Source: Homalodisca vitripennis (Eukaryota; Arthropoda; Insecta; Hemiptera; Cicadellidae). From it: a stretch of 64,000 nt of DNA. The notes beneath the pieces are model-generated. The model was not told where the DNA came from. It ran no database searches and worked only from the letters and a program-made list of their open reading frames with translations. The stretch lies in the NCBI RefSeq assembly GCF_021130785.1, contig NC_060210.1, forward strand, positions 183,488,001 to 183,552,000. Direction: 5' to 3'. Of the stretch, positions 49,101 to 60,686 are shown in pieces. A program made the position numbers and the translations under genes. Each line of letters begins with the position of its first letter. Positions within the stretch are counted from its first letter, which is position 1.

Positions 49101-51205
49101 TGTTATTGTAATCAATGAGACTTTTTTGTATACAGTTCTTTTAGTTACATAGTAGTTAAAAGTATAAATATGCGTAGTAGTTCCAAAAGAATAGGTCTGG
49201 TATATTTGATGGTTTTCCACAAATATTAGAAGTTGATTTAGTGGAAATCACTGCTAACTAATACGAATCAATTAAAAATATATTTTTTTGGAAATTCTCC
49301 ATAGCTAAAATTTAATTTATTATCATATTTGTCAATATAGCATTACACTATTACTTTATTACTTATTTCTGTCTGTTTTAAATGGCATATATAAATTACT
49401 ATTAAATGTGTAGTTTAAATGGATATATAATTTAAAGAAATACAAAGAAATTAATTAAATTTTCTATTAAAAACACCATAATACATACCATCACATTAGC
49501 TTTGACAACCAATTTGTAATAAGGTCAGGCCAAGTCAAGCTCAGAAGCTAAATTAGTTCGACAGTGACGGGATGTAACTAATTAGACATTATTAAGTTGT
49601 TAGTTACCCAGCCGTATACACGTTTGGCAATACAATATGCATTTTATTACTTATACAATATACATTTAAGTCTCTTATCTGTAATGTGGAACACCAGAAC
49701 ACTATTTTTTAGTTTATACTAATAAACTTGTCTTCTTAAAAAAGAAGTATGTTTTACTAATTTTTTGACATCCAACTCAAGTGTCCTTGTACTGAAATTG
49801 TATTGATTTAAAATGTTATAAATCTAGAAGAAAATTAAAGCATATTTATATTGACTCATTTGCAATGACTTGTTGAAAATTCATTATTAACAATGGCTAC
49901 ATCACTAATGAATTATAAAACTAAAATTTTAATAAAATTACACTAAACCAAAATTCCTGACAGCATTCCATAATATTATTTCCATCGTATTTCCATAAAC
50001 CATCGTAAGGAGCCATCAATTGAACAACTAAGGAATTGGTCTTTAAAACCCTCAAAACTGGACTAGTTGAAATGATAATGGGTTGTTGGAGCTATCCTTA
50101 TTGAAATCATAGAATATTGAAGATACATTCGATTCATTTTACAGTTTCTTTTTAAATATGTATAGAATATTGCATGCGAAGCCGCTGGTACCGGCTAGTA
50201 TTTGATAAAGTAACTCATTTTGTAGTTTCCTTATACCATTTAAATTAGTACCAAACACATTAGTAAATATTATTGGAGTAATAATGTAAAAAATAAGACA
50301 CTATACTAATTTTTTCCTTGAAACTCAGAAATTGGTTTTAATTTATTTAAAGTTATTTGATATAATAATACACTTAGTTGATGGGTTGACGAAACATTTT
50401 CTACTGTAATACACAAATTAAAATTGTGCACATATAGTAGGGTAAGAATTAACTTATACGTGTTATGTAAATTATGCTGTCTGTTATTGTGTCTATAGAT
50501 TATTTTGTTTTCTTATTGGTCATTTTAAGAAGATCCTCTACAATGTTTAATGGAAATGTCGTTATGGAGACTAAAAGAACAACTAAAACTGTATAATATT
50601 TATAATGGCTTCTGTACATTTTAACGTTGGGTAATGTTAGAAAATTCTATTTCAATGTGAAACTAAAGTTCTAAAGTTCTGTCTTCACTCGTAACTCCTC
50701 AGTCCGGAACTTTACAGCATAAACTTCCTACGTGGAAAGATAAGACGATGGCTGCGTAGATTCTCTTGCTATAACGTTGCCGTTAAATCTTATAGTAGTA
50801 ATCTAGCAGAAAAAAATTTAAATAAATAATAGAAACCATTTGATTGATTATTCTAGGTAATAATTTATAACAACGACAGGCTAATAATTTCAAAATTGGG
50901 AAGACTTTAGCCTTCAGAAGTATGCACTTTTTTGAGACAATACTAAACAAGAGCCTTAAATTAGTATATATTTCTTACGCTTCTCTCAGAGGATTTAATA
51001 ACACATATTTTACAAATTAAAATTTGGATCGAGAAAAATACAGAAAGATTTAATATGCTTCTACAATTTGGTTCTGGTTAATAGTGCACTGCATATAATA
51101 TTTATGGTTCCTGGAATATTAAAACTAAATTATTTATATCATTAATTATATTATATTTAGCCAAATATATATAAGTACATAAATTGTTATTTAAATGTTG
51201 TTTAT
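46130..51205. other. AT-rich stretch, one possible element end
   Basis: No supportable gene. An 87-codon plus-strand frame at 46608-46871 lacks an ATG at its start and has no recognisable domain. The hairpin at 50180-50199 is listed separately. Confidence 0.5.
50180..50199 (+). other. hairpin ending in CTAGT, possible Helitron-type 3' end
   Basis: AGCCG and CGGCT form a 5-bp stem around CTGGTAC, and the sequence continues AGTA, giving a hairpin with CTAG(T). Helitrons end in a hairpin and CTRR followed by T, but usually with several bases between; here the stem overlaps the CTAG. The preceding GCATGCGA and following region give no further support. It may instead be the end of another dispersed repeat. 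Confidence 0.2.
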
Positions 51206-51214
51206 GCCAGAATT

Positions 51215-51305
51215 ATAGGGAGTTATCATTTACATTTGCGGCTACAGCTGCACACTGGGAAAGTCCAATACAACCTTGTCTCGTTATATTATTCCACAAT
51301 CGAAA
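51215..51305 (+). repeat. relative of the 113-bp tandem repeat
   Basis: GGGAGTTATCATTTACATTT and CAACCTTGTCTCGTTATATT correspond to the reverse complement of the 1-330 region. A single, diverged copy. Confidence 0.6.
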
Positions 51306-53640
51306 AATGTTTTAGTAAAAAGATTTATTTTCCTTAGAATTTAATTTTAAGAAAATTGTGTTATCAAACTCAAACACCAAAATTATTAGTCATTGCAAAG
51401 TTCCTTTGAGATCCTATATCTCAATCCAAAAATTCCATGTTCTACAAAAAATTAACAAATAAACCTTAATACAAAATATTTAACAACAAATTCGCCTACA
51501 AACTTGAATTGCATTTCAGTTTTAAGGCATTTAATAAAAATCGTAACGGTCTATAAGATAGGCATTATATTTCTTTCTTGGTAGAATTTACCTGTAATCA
51601 AATACAAAAAACTGATAAAAATATGATGAATGTGTACTCTATTATGTTACCTTTTACAGTAAACAGGTTGGTTTTTTACTCAAAATTAACATAAAATGGA
51701 GCAATCTTTATCTGTAATGAATTATCTACATTTTATATTCAATATATTACACTTTAATATTGAATTGATAACAAATTTTATAATAAAGAATCAAAATGGA
51801 CTAAACATTTAACTGGATACCAATTTTATCTGTGACCGATTTATACAGAGCAAAATTGCACTCAAAAAAACTTGTAAGTATCGTTGTTATAAGTCTTAAC
51901 TGATTTGTTCTGAAATCAGGTTTACTAAAGAGGACTACGTATAAACAAGCTAAAGAGTTCAGGTTGTTAATAAAAACAGTGTACAAAATTTCACCAAGGT
52001 AAAGAACTATGTTATTAAAAAGTTGTATTCACTTTTAATAAGAATAGAAGTGACGTTGGCTTTTAAATAACTGTTAAAAAATATATCCCTCTATTGGTCT
52101 CTAATCTCATATACCAAAAGGATTTATCAACAAAAAGCTTCAAGGTTTGCAGCATTAAATATTTTAAGATAATATGAAAGGGGTTGATAATTTTGGGAAC
52201 TAAAACATACTTCATCACCTTCGGAAATTAAAAATGTAAAGGAACTCTGGTGGAGATTATAATTAAGAATAAATAACAAAATATAAACCAATTTATTATT
52301 ATTTAGTTGCTTTTTCTAAAAAATACTACAATATATTTTAATACGAAAATGAAACATAAATTACATTCTGTTCAGAAAAGTACAGTATAATGCTAACGGT
52401 ATAATTTAAAATGTAATTCTAGAAGTAAACTTGTACAATATAAATATTGTCAGACTGCTAAGAAATATGAACTTCATGATAAACTTATCACCACAAGCAA
52501 TAAAGGCTAAACGTGTATAAGTAGTGAAAGTTTTTGTAATATTCTTGGTTCCCAGCACTGAACGCTGCAGCCACTTGTGAATTATCGTCGTATTGTGGCA
52601 CTACGATATTACATTTTTTTCAACAAAATCCCTATGCATAAACTGTCATACCTAAGAATCGCCATAATTTAAAAAATCATGATTCAAAACATTTGCGTCA
52701 CGATCATGAATGACTGTTTCCAGATGTACCTATATATTTAGTTGTAGTATATGAAGTTTAGGGATTTTGTAGCTACATAATAACAAGGTAGGAGAGCGTC
52801 GCGTAACAAGCTTTATTGAGGGTTTTTGGTTAAAAATATATAATTCCGTACGTACAATATATACAAACAACAAATAATAATCGTATCCTCAGTGTCGTAA
52901 CATTGAACACTAATAATTGTATATAAAAATATATTTTTCGAGATGATAGGAACATAAAATTGGTCTTACTTTTGATTGCACCATAATTAATATTGCAAAT
53001 ATTAAAATATTTACTGCAATTAACAAAAATTAGTATTTCCGTAATAAGGAAGAAATTTAAGGAGTGTATGTAATTTTAGCCATATTTTAAATTTTATAGC
53101 TATCCCTTTAATTTTAAATTTATCATACAAATTGTAAGCAGTTTGTCAATATTTTTGTTTGTTAATGTTGCCACTATTGTGTAAAGCTTTCACGAAAATT
53201 GTACTTATAACGGTTAGTTCTACGTGTAACTATCAAACTGGGTATTCAAGTATAACATTGCAGAATAACGATAGAATTCCCTAGATGGGAAATAGGGTGT
53301 TAAGAGTTGTGCATAATCTCTTGCTATTACGTGGTCTCTACTGCTTCAATCAGGAGAATCTCTAGTAATAATTACCTAAAGAATAAAACGTGGGTAACAG
53401 TATTTTATAACATCATTATTTTTGGTCTTGGATCCTTTATCCTAACACGTCTTTAATTTGATCTTTAAACTAAGAAGGAATACACAACAGGTTGCATGTA
53501 AATATTAAAGTCTGTTTCTTATTTGATTATGCTAAACATGTAAATATGTTACTTTTAAAATTTTCAAATGATTCTCCTCAGTTGTTTACAAATTTATTTA
53601 TTCTGCTATATCCTGGTTAACATAAAGACCACTGTAAAGT
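51306..53640. other. AT-rich non-coding stretch
   Basis: Nothing supportable. Confidence 0.5.
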
Positions 53641-53644
53641 AAAT

Positions 53645-53830
53645 TCGCTAACGCTCACCCAAATCACATAAATGACGTGCACCATCAACTATGTTGCCTA
53701 CATAGAAATTTAGATTTAAGTTAAATTTAATTTTATGGGTCAGCTCACTTTCGTGATATTGTGTGAACAGACATGCATAAAGAGAGACTGATAGAAATAA
53801 CATTTTCCAGCCCCTCATTTATGTGTAACG
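53645..53830 (-). repeat. dispersed repeat family R1 copy
   Basis: On the plus strand GCTAACGCTCACCCAAATCA, ACGTGCACCATCAACTATGT, GGGTCAGCTCACTTTCGTGA and ATTGTGTGAACAGACATGC are the complements, in reverse order, of the family blocks in the 7.14 kb copy. Confidence 0.65.
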
Positions 53831-54454
53831 CATAGCCAATTAAAATTGGTAGTTTTGTCGGAAGTTTAGACTGATATCATAAACCGTAACAGTAAGTTGA
53901 TCATGTTATAAATAAAATAATTTTAATGCACAAATTTGGTATTTATATGAACTCAGTGTTTCTGCAAATGTAAACATTAGATATTAGTAACTTTAAACAG
54001 CTAGATGAAAATAATATTCGTAGAACCTAAAAATGATAAGAACATAAATATTTATTAGATGGAATGTTTTGAGGAAGTTTACACTGACTGAAAGCATTAC
54101 ATTATTGACTAATTTGACAATACTGATCAGTCAGATGTCAGCTGTTATTATGGAAAGCAAATTGTAGGTGTACATAAAATAGTCATATTAATGGCGTGTA
54201 AAATACAAAACTAATAATTGTATTGAGTACAATTAATTACATTATTTAACATTTTCCTTAATTTTTATACGCATGTACAGTAGTATAGATAATTTAAAAT
54301 TAGGTCATAACACTCAACCACCTAGAAGTTCATATTGATCTACATATATAAATTTACATAAAAAAATATAACATACCTTTGAAAACACATTGGTTAGGTT
54401 TGTTAATTTATTAGTTCCAAAAACTAATATCATTCTACGAATTAATTTTTCTTT

Positions 54455-54720
54455 AGAAACACAATGATGTATTTTCTCATGGGTTTTATGTAAATACTCA
54501 GGGGTGCTTAAAAAGTGAAAGAATTTCAATGAATGTATGTTAATGCTTCTAATTACAATCATGATTTAATATCATATACAAATTGGTGATATTAATGAAA
54601 GGGTGTATTTTTAATTATTTAGGAATGAGAAAAACGAAGAGAAAGACGTAAGCTGAATACAAACATGCATTGTTAAGTGAAGAGCACCTGCATTTGTAAG
54701 AGTCATTATAAAAAATGTAA
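54455..54720 (+). repeat. direct repeat R4, copy 1
   Basis: TTACAATCATGATTTAATAT, ATTTAGGAATGAGAAAAACG, GACGTAAGCTGAATAC and GAGCACCTGCATTTGTAAGA align in order with 58650-58925. The two copies lie either side of the mariner-like element but well outside its ends, so they are not part of it. Confidence 0.7.
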
Positions 54721-55582
54721 TACATAATCATTATTGTCTTCCATTATCTGCTAAAACTGAAAACATTCAGGATCAAAACCTCAAGGCTTGAATGTTATTC
54801 ATATTAAGTTAACTTATACTACAAAAATGAAGTACTAATTGAAAGATTTATGAATTTTTGTAGACGCTTTTTGTTATCAGATATATATGTAATATGAAAG
54901 TTGCAGAATTTTCTACATAGTTATATTTCTATGTTTTCATATTTTGTATTATCTAACATGTTTTTCAACCTAATAGATTTTGAATATATGGACTTTGCAA
55001 ATACTTTGACTTAGTATATATTTTAGTGTTATACAGAATCAAAAGCAGAATCATACAAAACAGTTTTTTATTAAATCAAGAAAATTGCGTTGTTAAAAAA
55101 AAGATATTTAGTCTTCTTTAATGTAAATTTTCTGGTTTTGAGATTTAGATGCACTTACAGTATCAAAATATTAATAAAAACAGACATTTAAGCCACTGTA
55201 TACGTATATAGTTGACAAAGAGCTATATACTAAAATTTAATAAATTTTAACTAAAAGTGTTAAACCTAAATAAGAATTACAAAAATTTTGCTTTATCTCT
55301 TAATCATGAATACCGCAAAATCGGTTCCTCATATATGATACATGACTAATTCCATTTTTTTAATATCATAAGATCCTATCGAATTAAATCACAAGTGCTT
55401 TCACTAAGAAAGCCACGAACTTTAAGAGGAAAGTAAGTTCTAGCCAAGAGTGAAAATCCCTGGAAAGCCTCCTGAGTTACTTGGCCTCATGTTAGAATCA
55501 TATGTTGTAATTTGTTTGTAATTTATTTATTGTGCTACTTTCTCGTTGTGATCCATAAAACGAATTTAACATATTCATTATA

Positions 55583-56065
55583 AAGGGTGAGTTTTAAGTC
55601 CCTTCCCCCCTATTTTTTTTAAACCGTATAAGTTAGGAGGTTTAAACTCCGTACATATTCGTTAGACCTAAATATCTTGTTTTTCATGGGTTCATTGAAT
55701 CTCCACCTCCAATGGGGGACGGTCCACGAGGAGTAAGCCGAGATTCTTAAATGTAAGCATAGGTTGATATGCACATCAAATTAAAGGTCTCTGTAAGTAG
55801 AATACAATGCCGCAAACCGGACCTCAAAAGGTTCATCCTAATGAAAATTACAGGGTGTTAAAATGTACAAAATAGTAATGTGCTATTATCTGTGTTTTAT
55901 CGCGCAACTTTTTAAAAGTTCATTTCAAAACAATTTTTCTATTGCTGTTTATTCTTTAAAAGAAACTTTATTTTGTTGTGTTTAATGATTTAAGGGATCA
56001 CTGGAAGTCCGAGATCTAGGAGTTAACTAAAGGATTTAATAAGAAGTCGGTCATGTGATGTGTCG
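55583..56065 (+). repeat. left terminal inverted repeat of the mariner-like element
   Basis: 483 bp. It contains a second terminus-like motif, CAGGGTGTTAAAAT, at 55851 preceded by TA, 268 bp inside the real end. The segment 55694-55864 is identical to a separate fragment at 60192-60362. Confidence 0.88.
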
Positions 56066-56354
56066 TTTAACATTGCCTTTTAACGCTGGAAACGGTGCTA
56101 CAATCTGAATTAAAAAAGGATAATTCGTAATTTTGTTAATAATAATTTTGTACAGAATCTGTGGTCTGCATTTTTAAATGTAATCTTTGACATAGTCCCT
56201 GTGTCGTTGTAAAAGTGAAAGTTGTTTGTTATCTGGGTATTCCCAGAGACTTGTTATGTTTGGTTTCAGTTACTTGGGCCATTAAGTATCTGACCTTGTT
56301 AGTTGCAGTGTGGCTACTGACCTTGTTAGTTTTAGTGCTGTTAAAGTTAGAAAC

Positions 56355-57428
56355 ATGTCTCGCACTCTTCAAGAAAAAGTTGACATGATGTTTATTTTTG
56401 GCGCTTCTGGGAATAATTACCACGAAACAATGAGACGATTTAATGAAAACCATCCAGAAAGACCTGTTAGCAGAATCTATTTAAGGCAGTTAATAACAAA
56501 ATTTAGAGAGACTGGTAGCGTTACTGATGCAAAACGTTCAGGCCGTCCTTCTTTGTCAGAAGAAGTTGATTTTGAGGTTCTTTGTACAGTTGTGGAAAAT
56601 CCTCAAACCTCTTCGAGACAAACAGCAGACAATATCGGGGTATCACAACGCAAAGCAATAACTACCCTGAAGAAGCACAAATTTCATCCCTACAAAATTA
56701 TGCTCCATCACGCATTAAATGAAGATGACCCGAACAGAAGATTGCAGTTCTGTGAAACTATGGATATAATAATTATAGCAAATCCAACAACCGTAAATAA
56801 TATCTGCTTTAGTGATGAGAGTACATTTTACGTAAATGGTTTAGTGAATAGACACAACTGCCGATACTGGGATAACTCTAATCCCCATGTTCACAGAGAA
56901 CATCATACCCAGTATCCCCAGAAAGTAAATGTTTGGGCAGGTCTCTTTGGTAACCACGTGATTGGACCACTGTTTATTGACGGAAATTTAAATGGAGAAA
57001 GTTATTTACATATGCTCCAAAATAATATTCATCCATTAATAGAAAATACAATTCGCACTAATGGTGGGGAGTTTAATCGAGAAAAAGTAAGGTTCCAGCA
57101 GGACGGTGCTCCTCCACACTACGATGTTAATGTTCGTGGTTACCTTAATGTACATTTTCGTGAGAAGTGGATAGGACGACGCGGGGCAATAGAATGGCAG
57201 GCACGGTCCCCTGACTTGGACCCACTGGATTTTTTTTTGTGGGGACACTTGAAGTCTGTGATTTATTGTACACCAGTCGCATGTGTGGAAGATCTTCGGA
57301 ACAGAATTACTGAGGCCTGCAGGAAGGTAACACCAGAAATCCTAACCCGTATAAGGAGTGAATTTGTTAACAGACTATACTACTGTCAGGAAGTAACAGG
57401 CAATCAGTTTGAGCATCTAAAACAATAA
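56355..57428 (+). CDS. mariner-like transposase, DD41D spacing
   Basis: The first ATG of the frame is at 56355 (MSRTLQEKVDMMF), giving 357 residues; the frame is open a further 15 codons upstream, but only from a GTG. It is the cut-and-paste transposase of the element, acting on its inverted repeats. The N-terminal half (about residues 5-115 of the ATG version) has helix-turn-helix character: a KFRETGSV linker and RSGRPS, comparable to the GRPR hook between the two DNA-binding helices. The catalytic half shows CFSDES (first Asp, residue 154), VNVWAGLFGNHVIGPLF, RFQQDGAPPHY (second Asp, 250) and SPDLDPLDFFLWG. Aligning the last with mariner SPDLAPSD gives the third Asp at 292, so 41 residues separate Asp2 from Asp3. 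DD41D spacing is known in the rosa-type group, but I assign the group only tentatively. No stop or frameshift interrupts it. The length is normal for the superfamily. Confidence 0.92.
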   Translation: MSRTLQEKVDMMFIFGASGNNYHETMRRFNENHPERPVSRIYLRQLITKFRETGSVTDAKRSGRPSLSEEVDFEVLCTVVENPQTSSRQTADNIGVSQRKAITTLKKHKFHPYKIMLHHALNEDDPNRRLQFCETMDIIIIANPTTVNNICFSDESTFYVNGLVNRHNCRYWDNSNPHVHREHHTQYPQKVNVWAGLFGNHVIGPLFIDGNLNGESYLHMLQNNIHPLIENTIRTNGGEFNREKVRFQQDGAPPHYDVNVRGYLNVHFREKWIGRRGAIEWQARSPDLDPLDFFLWGHLKSVIYCTPVACVEDLRNRITEACRKVTPEILTRIRSEFVNRLYYCQEVTGNQFEHLKQ

Positions 57429-57556
57429 AAGGGTAAGTAAAAACCTACTAGTATCGGAATCGTACAATATTAGAACCGGAATCGCTGTTGAAATAAAAAT
57501 AAATGGGTCTAAAACCTTTGTAAGAAAACAATTCTTTAAATAAAATACTTACAAGG

Positions 57557-58039
57557 CGACACAACACATGATCGACTTCTTATTAAATCCTTTAGTTAAC
57601 TCCTAGATCTCGGACTTCCAGTGATCCCTTAAAATCATTAAACACAATAAAATAAAGTTTCTTTTAAAGAATAAACAGCAATAGAAAAATTGTTTTGAAA
57701 TGAACGTTTAAAAAGTTGCGCGATAAAACGCAGATAATAGCACATTACTATTTTGTACATTTTAACACCCTGTAATTTTCATTAAGATGAACCTTTTGAG
57801 GTTCGGTTTGCGGAATTGTATTCTACTTACAGAGACCTTTAATTTGATGTGCATATCAACCTATGCTTACATTTAAGAATCTCGGCTTACTCCTCGTGGA
57901 CCGTCCCCCATTGGAGGTAGAGAGTCAATGAACCCATGAAAAACAAGATATTTATGTCTAACGAATATGTACGGAGTTTAAACCTCCTAACTTATACGGT
58001 TAAAAAAAATAGGGGGGAAGGGACTTAAAACTCACCCTG
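57557..58039 (-). repeat. right terminal inverted repeat of the mariner-like element
   Basis: 483 bp, the reverse complement of the left repeat with scattered substitutions. The inner terminus-like motif ends at 57772 and is followed by TA. Within the 171-bp stretch shared with the 60.19 kb fragment it has five differences, while the left repeat has none. Confidence 0.88.
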
Positions 58040-58304
58040 TATAAGCTTAGTCTTTGTTTTAAATATTTCATTCGCTTTACATTACATTAGTCTTTCCAGA
58101 AGCTAAAATAATACAAACAGACATCTTAAGACATTCAACTGTAATATTACACTGTTAAAAAATTTGAACATACCGAACAGAGTCAGATATCAGCTCTATC
58201 TCTCTCATCCTTTCATTTGATGGCAGGTTCTTTAGATAGTCTATATAAACTTATCATGAGATATATAACATTTAATTTTATTGCTGCTCGGGTAAAGGGG
58301 TTAT

Positions 58305-58450
58305 CGTTTACATTTGAATAATTGCAAGTATTTTATCGAATGCTCTCATGCAGTTTTAGTGTTATGTGACCATATGCGCTCGCTTGACCAGAAAACTGTA
58401 AACCCGAGGGCTCTCCACTACAACTTGGCTTTGTTATATTATTTCCAAAT
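58305..58450 (+). repeat. relative of the 113-bp tandem repeat
   Basis: GGGGTTATCGTTTACATTTG and CTACAACTTGGCTTTGTTAT then TATTATTTCC match the family blocks at 51.2 kb and, inverted, at 1-330. More sequence separates the two blocks here. Confidence 0.55.
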
Positions 58451-58649
58451 GTAATATACTCTTTATTATGTTATTATATTCATTATATTCTTTGTGAAAT
58501 AAATTACCTACTTCCATAATCTAACAGTACAGACCATTTATATTTCAAACACAATAATGTTTATATTGAATCCATTTGTAAATTTTAATAGAATATTAAA
58601 ACATATCTCTTTTTATTGTGCAGGTTATAATTTGATTCTCTTTAAAAAC

Positions 58650-58925
58650 AGTAAGAAGTTTTTTCAATTGGGAATTTTTAATGCTAAGTACAACATTAAA
58701 AGTGAAACATATTCCATGAATACATGCTAATGCATTGCTAATCAATAACAATCATGATTTAATGTTATATATACATTTTTGCCATTAAAGGAAAGAATAT
58801 ATTTTTAATAATTCAGGAATGAAAAAAGCATGAAGAGGGGCGTAAGCTGTGCTGAGAAAGCTTTGAATACTGATATGCTTTGTTAAGTTAAAAGCACCTG
58901 CCTTTGTAAGAATCGTTATCAACAG
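58650..58925 (+). repeat. direct repeat R4, copy 2
   Basis: ACAATCATGATTTAATGTTA, ATTCAGGAATGAAAAAAGCA, GGCGTAAGCTG, then AAAAGCACCTGCCTTTGTAA align with 54455-54720, about 4.2 kb away in the same orientation. Confidence 0.7.
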
Positions 58926-60190
58926 AGTAAAGAATATACTCTTAGAAATATTTTTAATTGTCACATTCTTTTTGTAACATCAACAACATTTGAGTGTGTA
59001 AATATTCTTTATACTCATTGTTATGTAAAAAAGTTTTTAAAATAAATAGAAAGCAATTTTTAAGACATAGATTCCATATCTTGCAATAAAATAAAAAATA
59101 AACTCACTTCAAAATACGTAACATGTTTACCTAACAAGGATTATTCCTTAGAGCCTGATTGAGCGTACCCGTAAACAATAAATACATTATGGTCTTGGGT
59201 TTTAAATATTAATTGCCTGAGTCTCAGCGAAGCCTATCGCTCGAAATGCTGAAGAATTGCTCTCTGCACGAATCTCGAAAAAAACGGACCTATTTGTTCT
59301 TTATTTAAACTTCCTTTTTCTCGATACAAGATCTGTCACGGGAAAATGACTTTTCCAGACATGTAGCACCGTTTAGAGATACAAAAACCTTATTTATATA
59401 CACTACTTTTCGTAATCCGCAATATGATTTCTTCCTTAGGTAAATAACTAACCAGGCACATAACAAAATTTAGTTAAAATACAAAAATCATACCAGCCGT
59501 AATTTTTTGACATTTTTAGTTTTGTTCTTGACGGAGTGGTTCAAAAATTCGCCATTGGTTTCTTTCTTGAGGTCATTACCATGGACGCATAACTGTATAT
59601 ACCGGTATTAAAAATGGTTTTATTTTTGGCAGCTGTTTAATTGAAAACGTTATTAATTTTCTATTCGTCAATACACACAATCCGACAGACTGATTAAGGC
59701 GACGTTTTCTCAAAAAAGTCAACTGCCTCAGCAAAACTATTGCCTTGTAAAAAGAGAAATATACTAACAGACTATTTAGAAAAAAATTATGGTTGCCTGT
59801 TAAGTCGGTTTTACGGGCGAAGACTTTACGTGACAACGTCTTTTTCTCGGTAGAATATTTATTTTATTGATATGAATATTATTAAATTGCACAATAGGAA
59901 CAAGGAATTGAATGAAAATAAGAATTGCACAAATTTTAACTATAGAAATATATTTTGTTTACTAAAACATTGTACATAATTTGAAATTAATTAAAATTTG
60001 TTATTGTAAATGGTAAAGTTGAATAAAACATTTACTAAAATTGGAATTTGAAATTCTTGCTAAACACAGTTAAATTCTAACTCCGCGCGTGGTGATTGGT
60101 CGGTTTAGTTCGTTTGTTTGGTCGCACTGTTATGACAGGTTAGAGGTTATAATTTGTTATTTTAAATGTTTGACTACCAATACGCGCTAC
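58926..60190. other. AT-rich stretch with one R1 fragment and a GC-richer patch
   Basis: No supportable gene. At about 60080-60125 a less AT-rich patch holds GTGATTGGTC, an inverted CCAAT box; promoter function would be speculation. Confidence 0.45.
59215..59310 (+). repeat. dispersed repeat family R1 fragment
   Basis: GAGTCTCAGCGAAGCCTATC, GCTCGAAATGCTGAAGAATT and CTGCACGAATCTCGAAAAAA match the left edge and core of the family. Confidence 0.6.
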
Positions 60191-60191
60191 T

Positions 60192-60362
60192 ATTTTAACA
60201 CCCTGTAATTTTCATTAGGATGAACCTTTTGAGGTCCGGTTTGCGGCATTGTATTCTACTTACAGAGACCTTTAATTTGATGTGCATATCAACCTATGCT
60301 TACATTTAAGAATCTCGGCTTACTCCTCGTGGACCGTCCCCCATTGGAGGTGGAGATTCAAT
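60192..60362 (-). repeat. 171-bp fragment of the mariner-like inverted repeat
   Basis: It runs from ATTTTAACACCCTGTAATTT to GGTGGAGATTCAAT and is the reverse complement of 55694-55864 without mismatch. It spans the internal CAGGGTG junction but lacks both the true tip and the transposase side. No target duplication is visible around it. Confidence 0.85.
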
Positions 60363-60609
60363 CAATTACGACTGAATTACGATTGATTGCAGAGTGATTT
60401 AAACTAATAATTTACTTAACACTATCAACATTTGTCAATAGTATGACATAACCTATAAACTCAGTTTCTCAACTTTTGTGTCAATCTAACAATTAATCAA
60501 TCAATCATAGTTTACGATAATGAAATATCAGTGTACAATTATTTACCTTTATTGTTGTAGTTGTTGTAAATGACGAATCTAAGCACTCCATATTTTCACG
60601 AATAAACAT

Positions 60610-60686
60610 AGTTATCTGCTTTATCCCGTGCGGCGGACCCACAGTTATCTGCTTTATCCCGTGCGGATCCCGTGCGGCGGACCCAC
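60610..60686. repeat. GC-rich 33-bp duplication with a partial third unit
   Basis: GTTATCTGCTTTATCCCGTG at 60611 recurs at 60644, and ATCCCGTGCGGCGGACCCAC appears in the first and, after a short extra unit, in the second. The patch is strongly GC-rich against its surroundings. Confidence 0.8.

Larger units (their letters stand above)
55583..58039 (+). mobile_element. complete mariner-like (Tc1/mariner superfamily) transposon, 2457 bp
   Basis: The ends are 483-bp inverted repeats (55583-56065 and 57557-58039) of equal length. Both are flanked by TA (55581-55582 and 58040-58041), the target duplication of this superfamily. The right terminus reads CAGGGTGAGTTTTAAG in reverse complement; the left has AAGGGTGAG, a one-base difference at the tip. 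The interior carries one uninterrupted transposase frame. The two repeats differ at only a few percent of sites. Complete ends plus an open frame indicate recent activity; whether it can still move cannot be judged from sequence alone. Confidence 0.88.

Noticed and set aside
56310..56354. Upstream extension of the transposase to the GTG at 56310
   Set aside because: In a eukaryote the ATG at 56355 is the better start; the 15 extra codons have no family resemblance.
57036..57248. Minus-strand 70-codon frame inside the transposase
   Set aside because: Shadow of the transposase coding strand.
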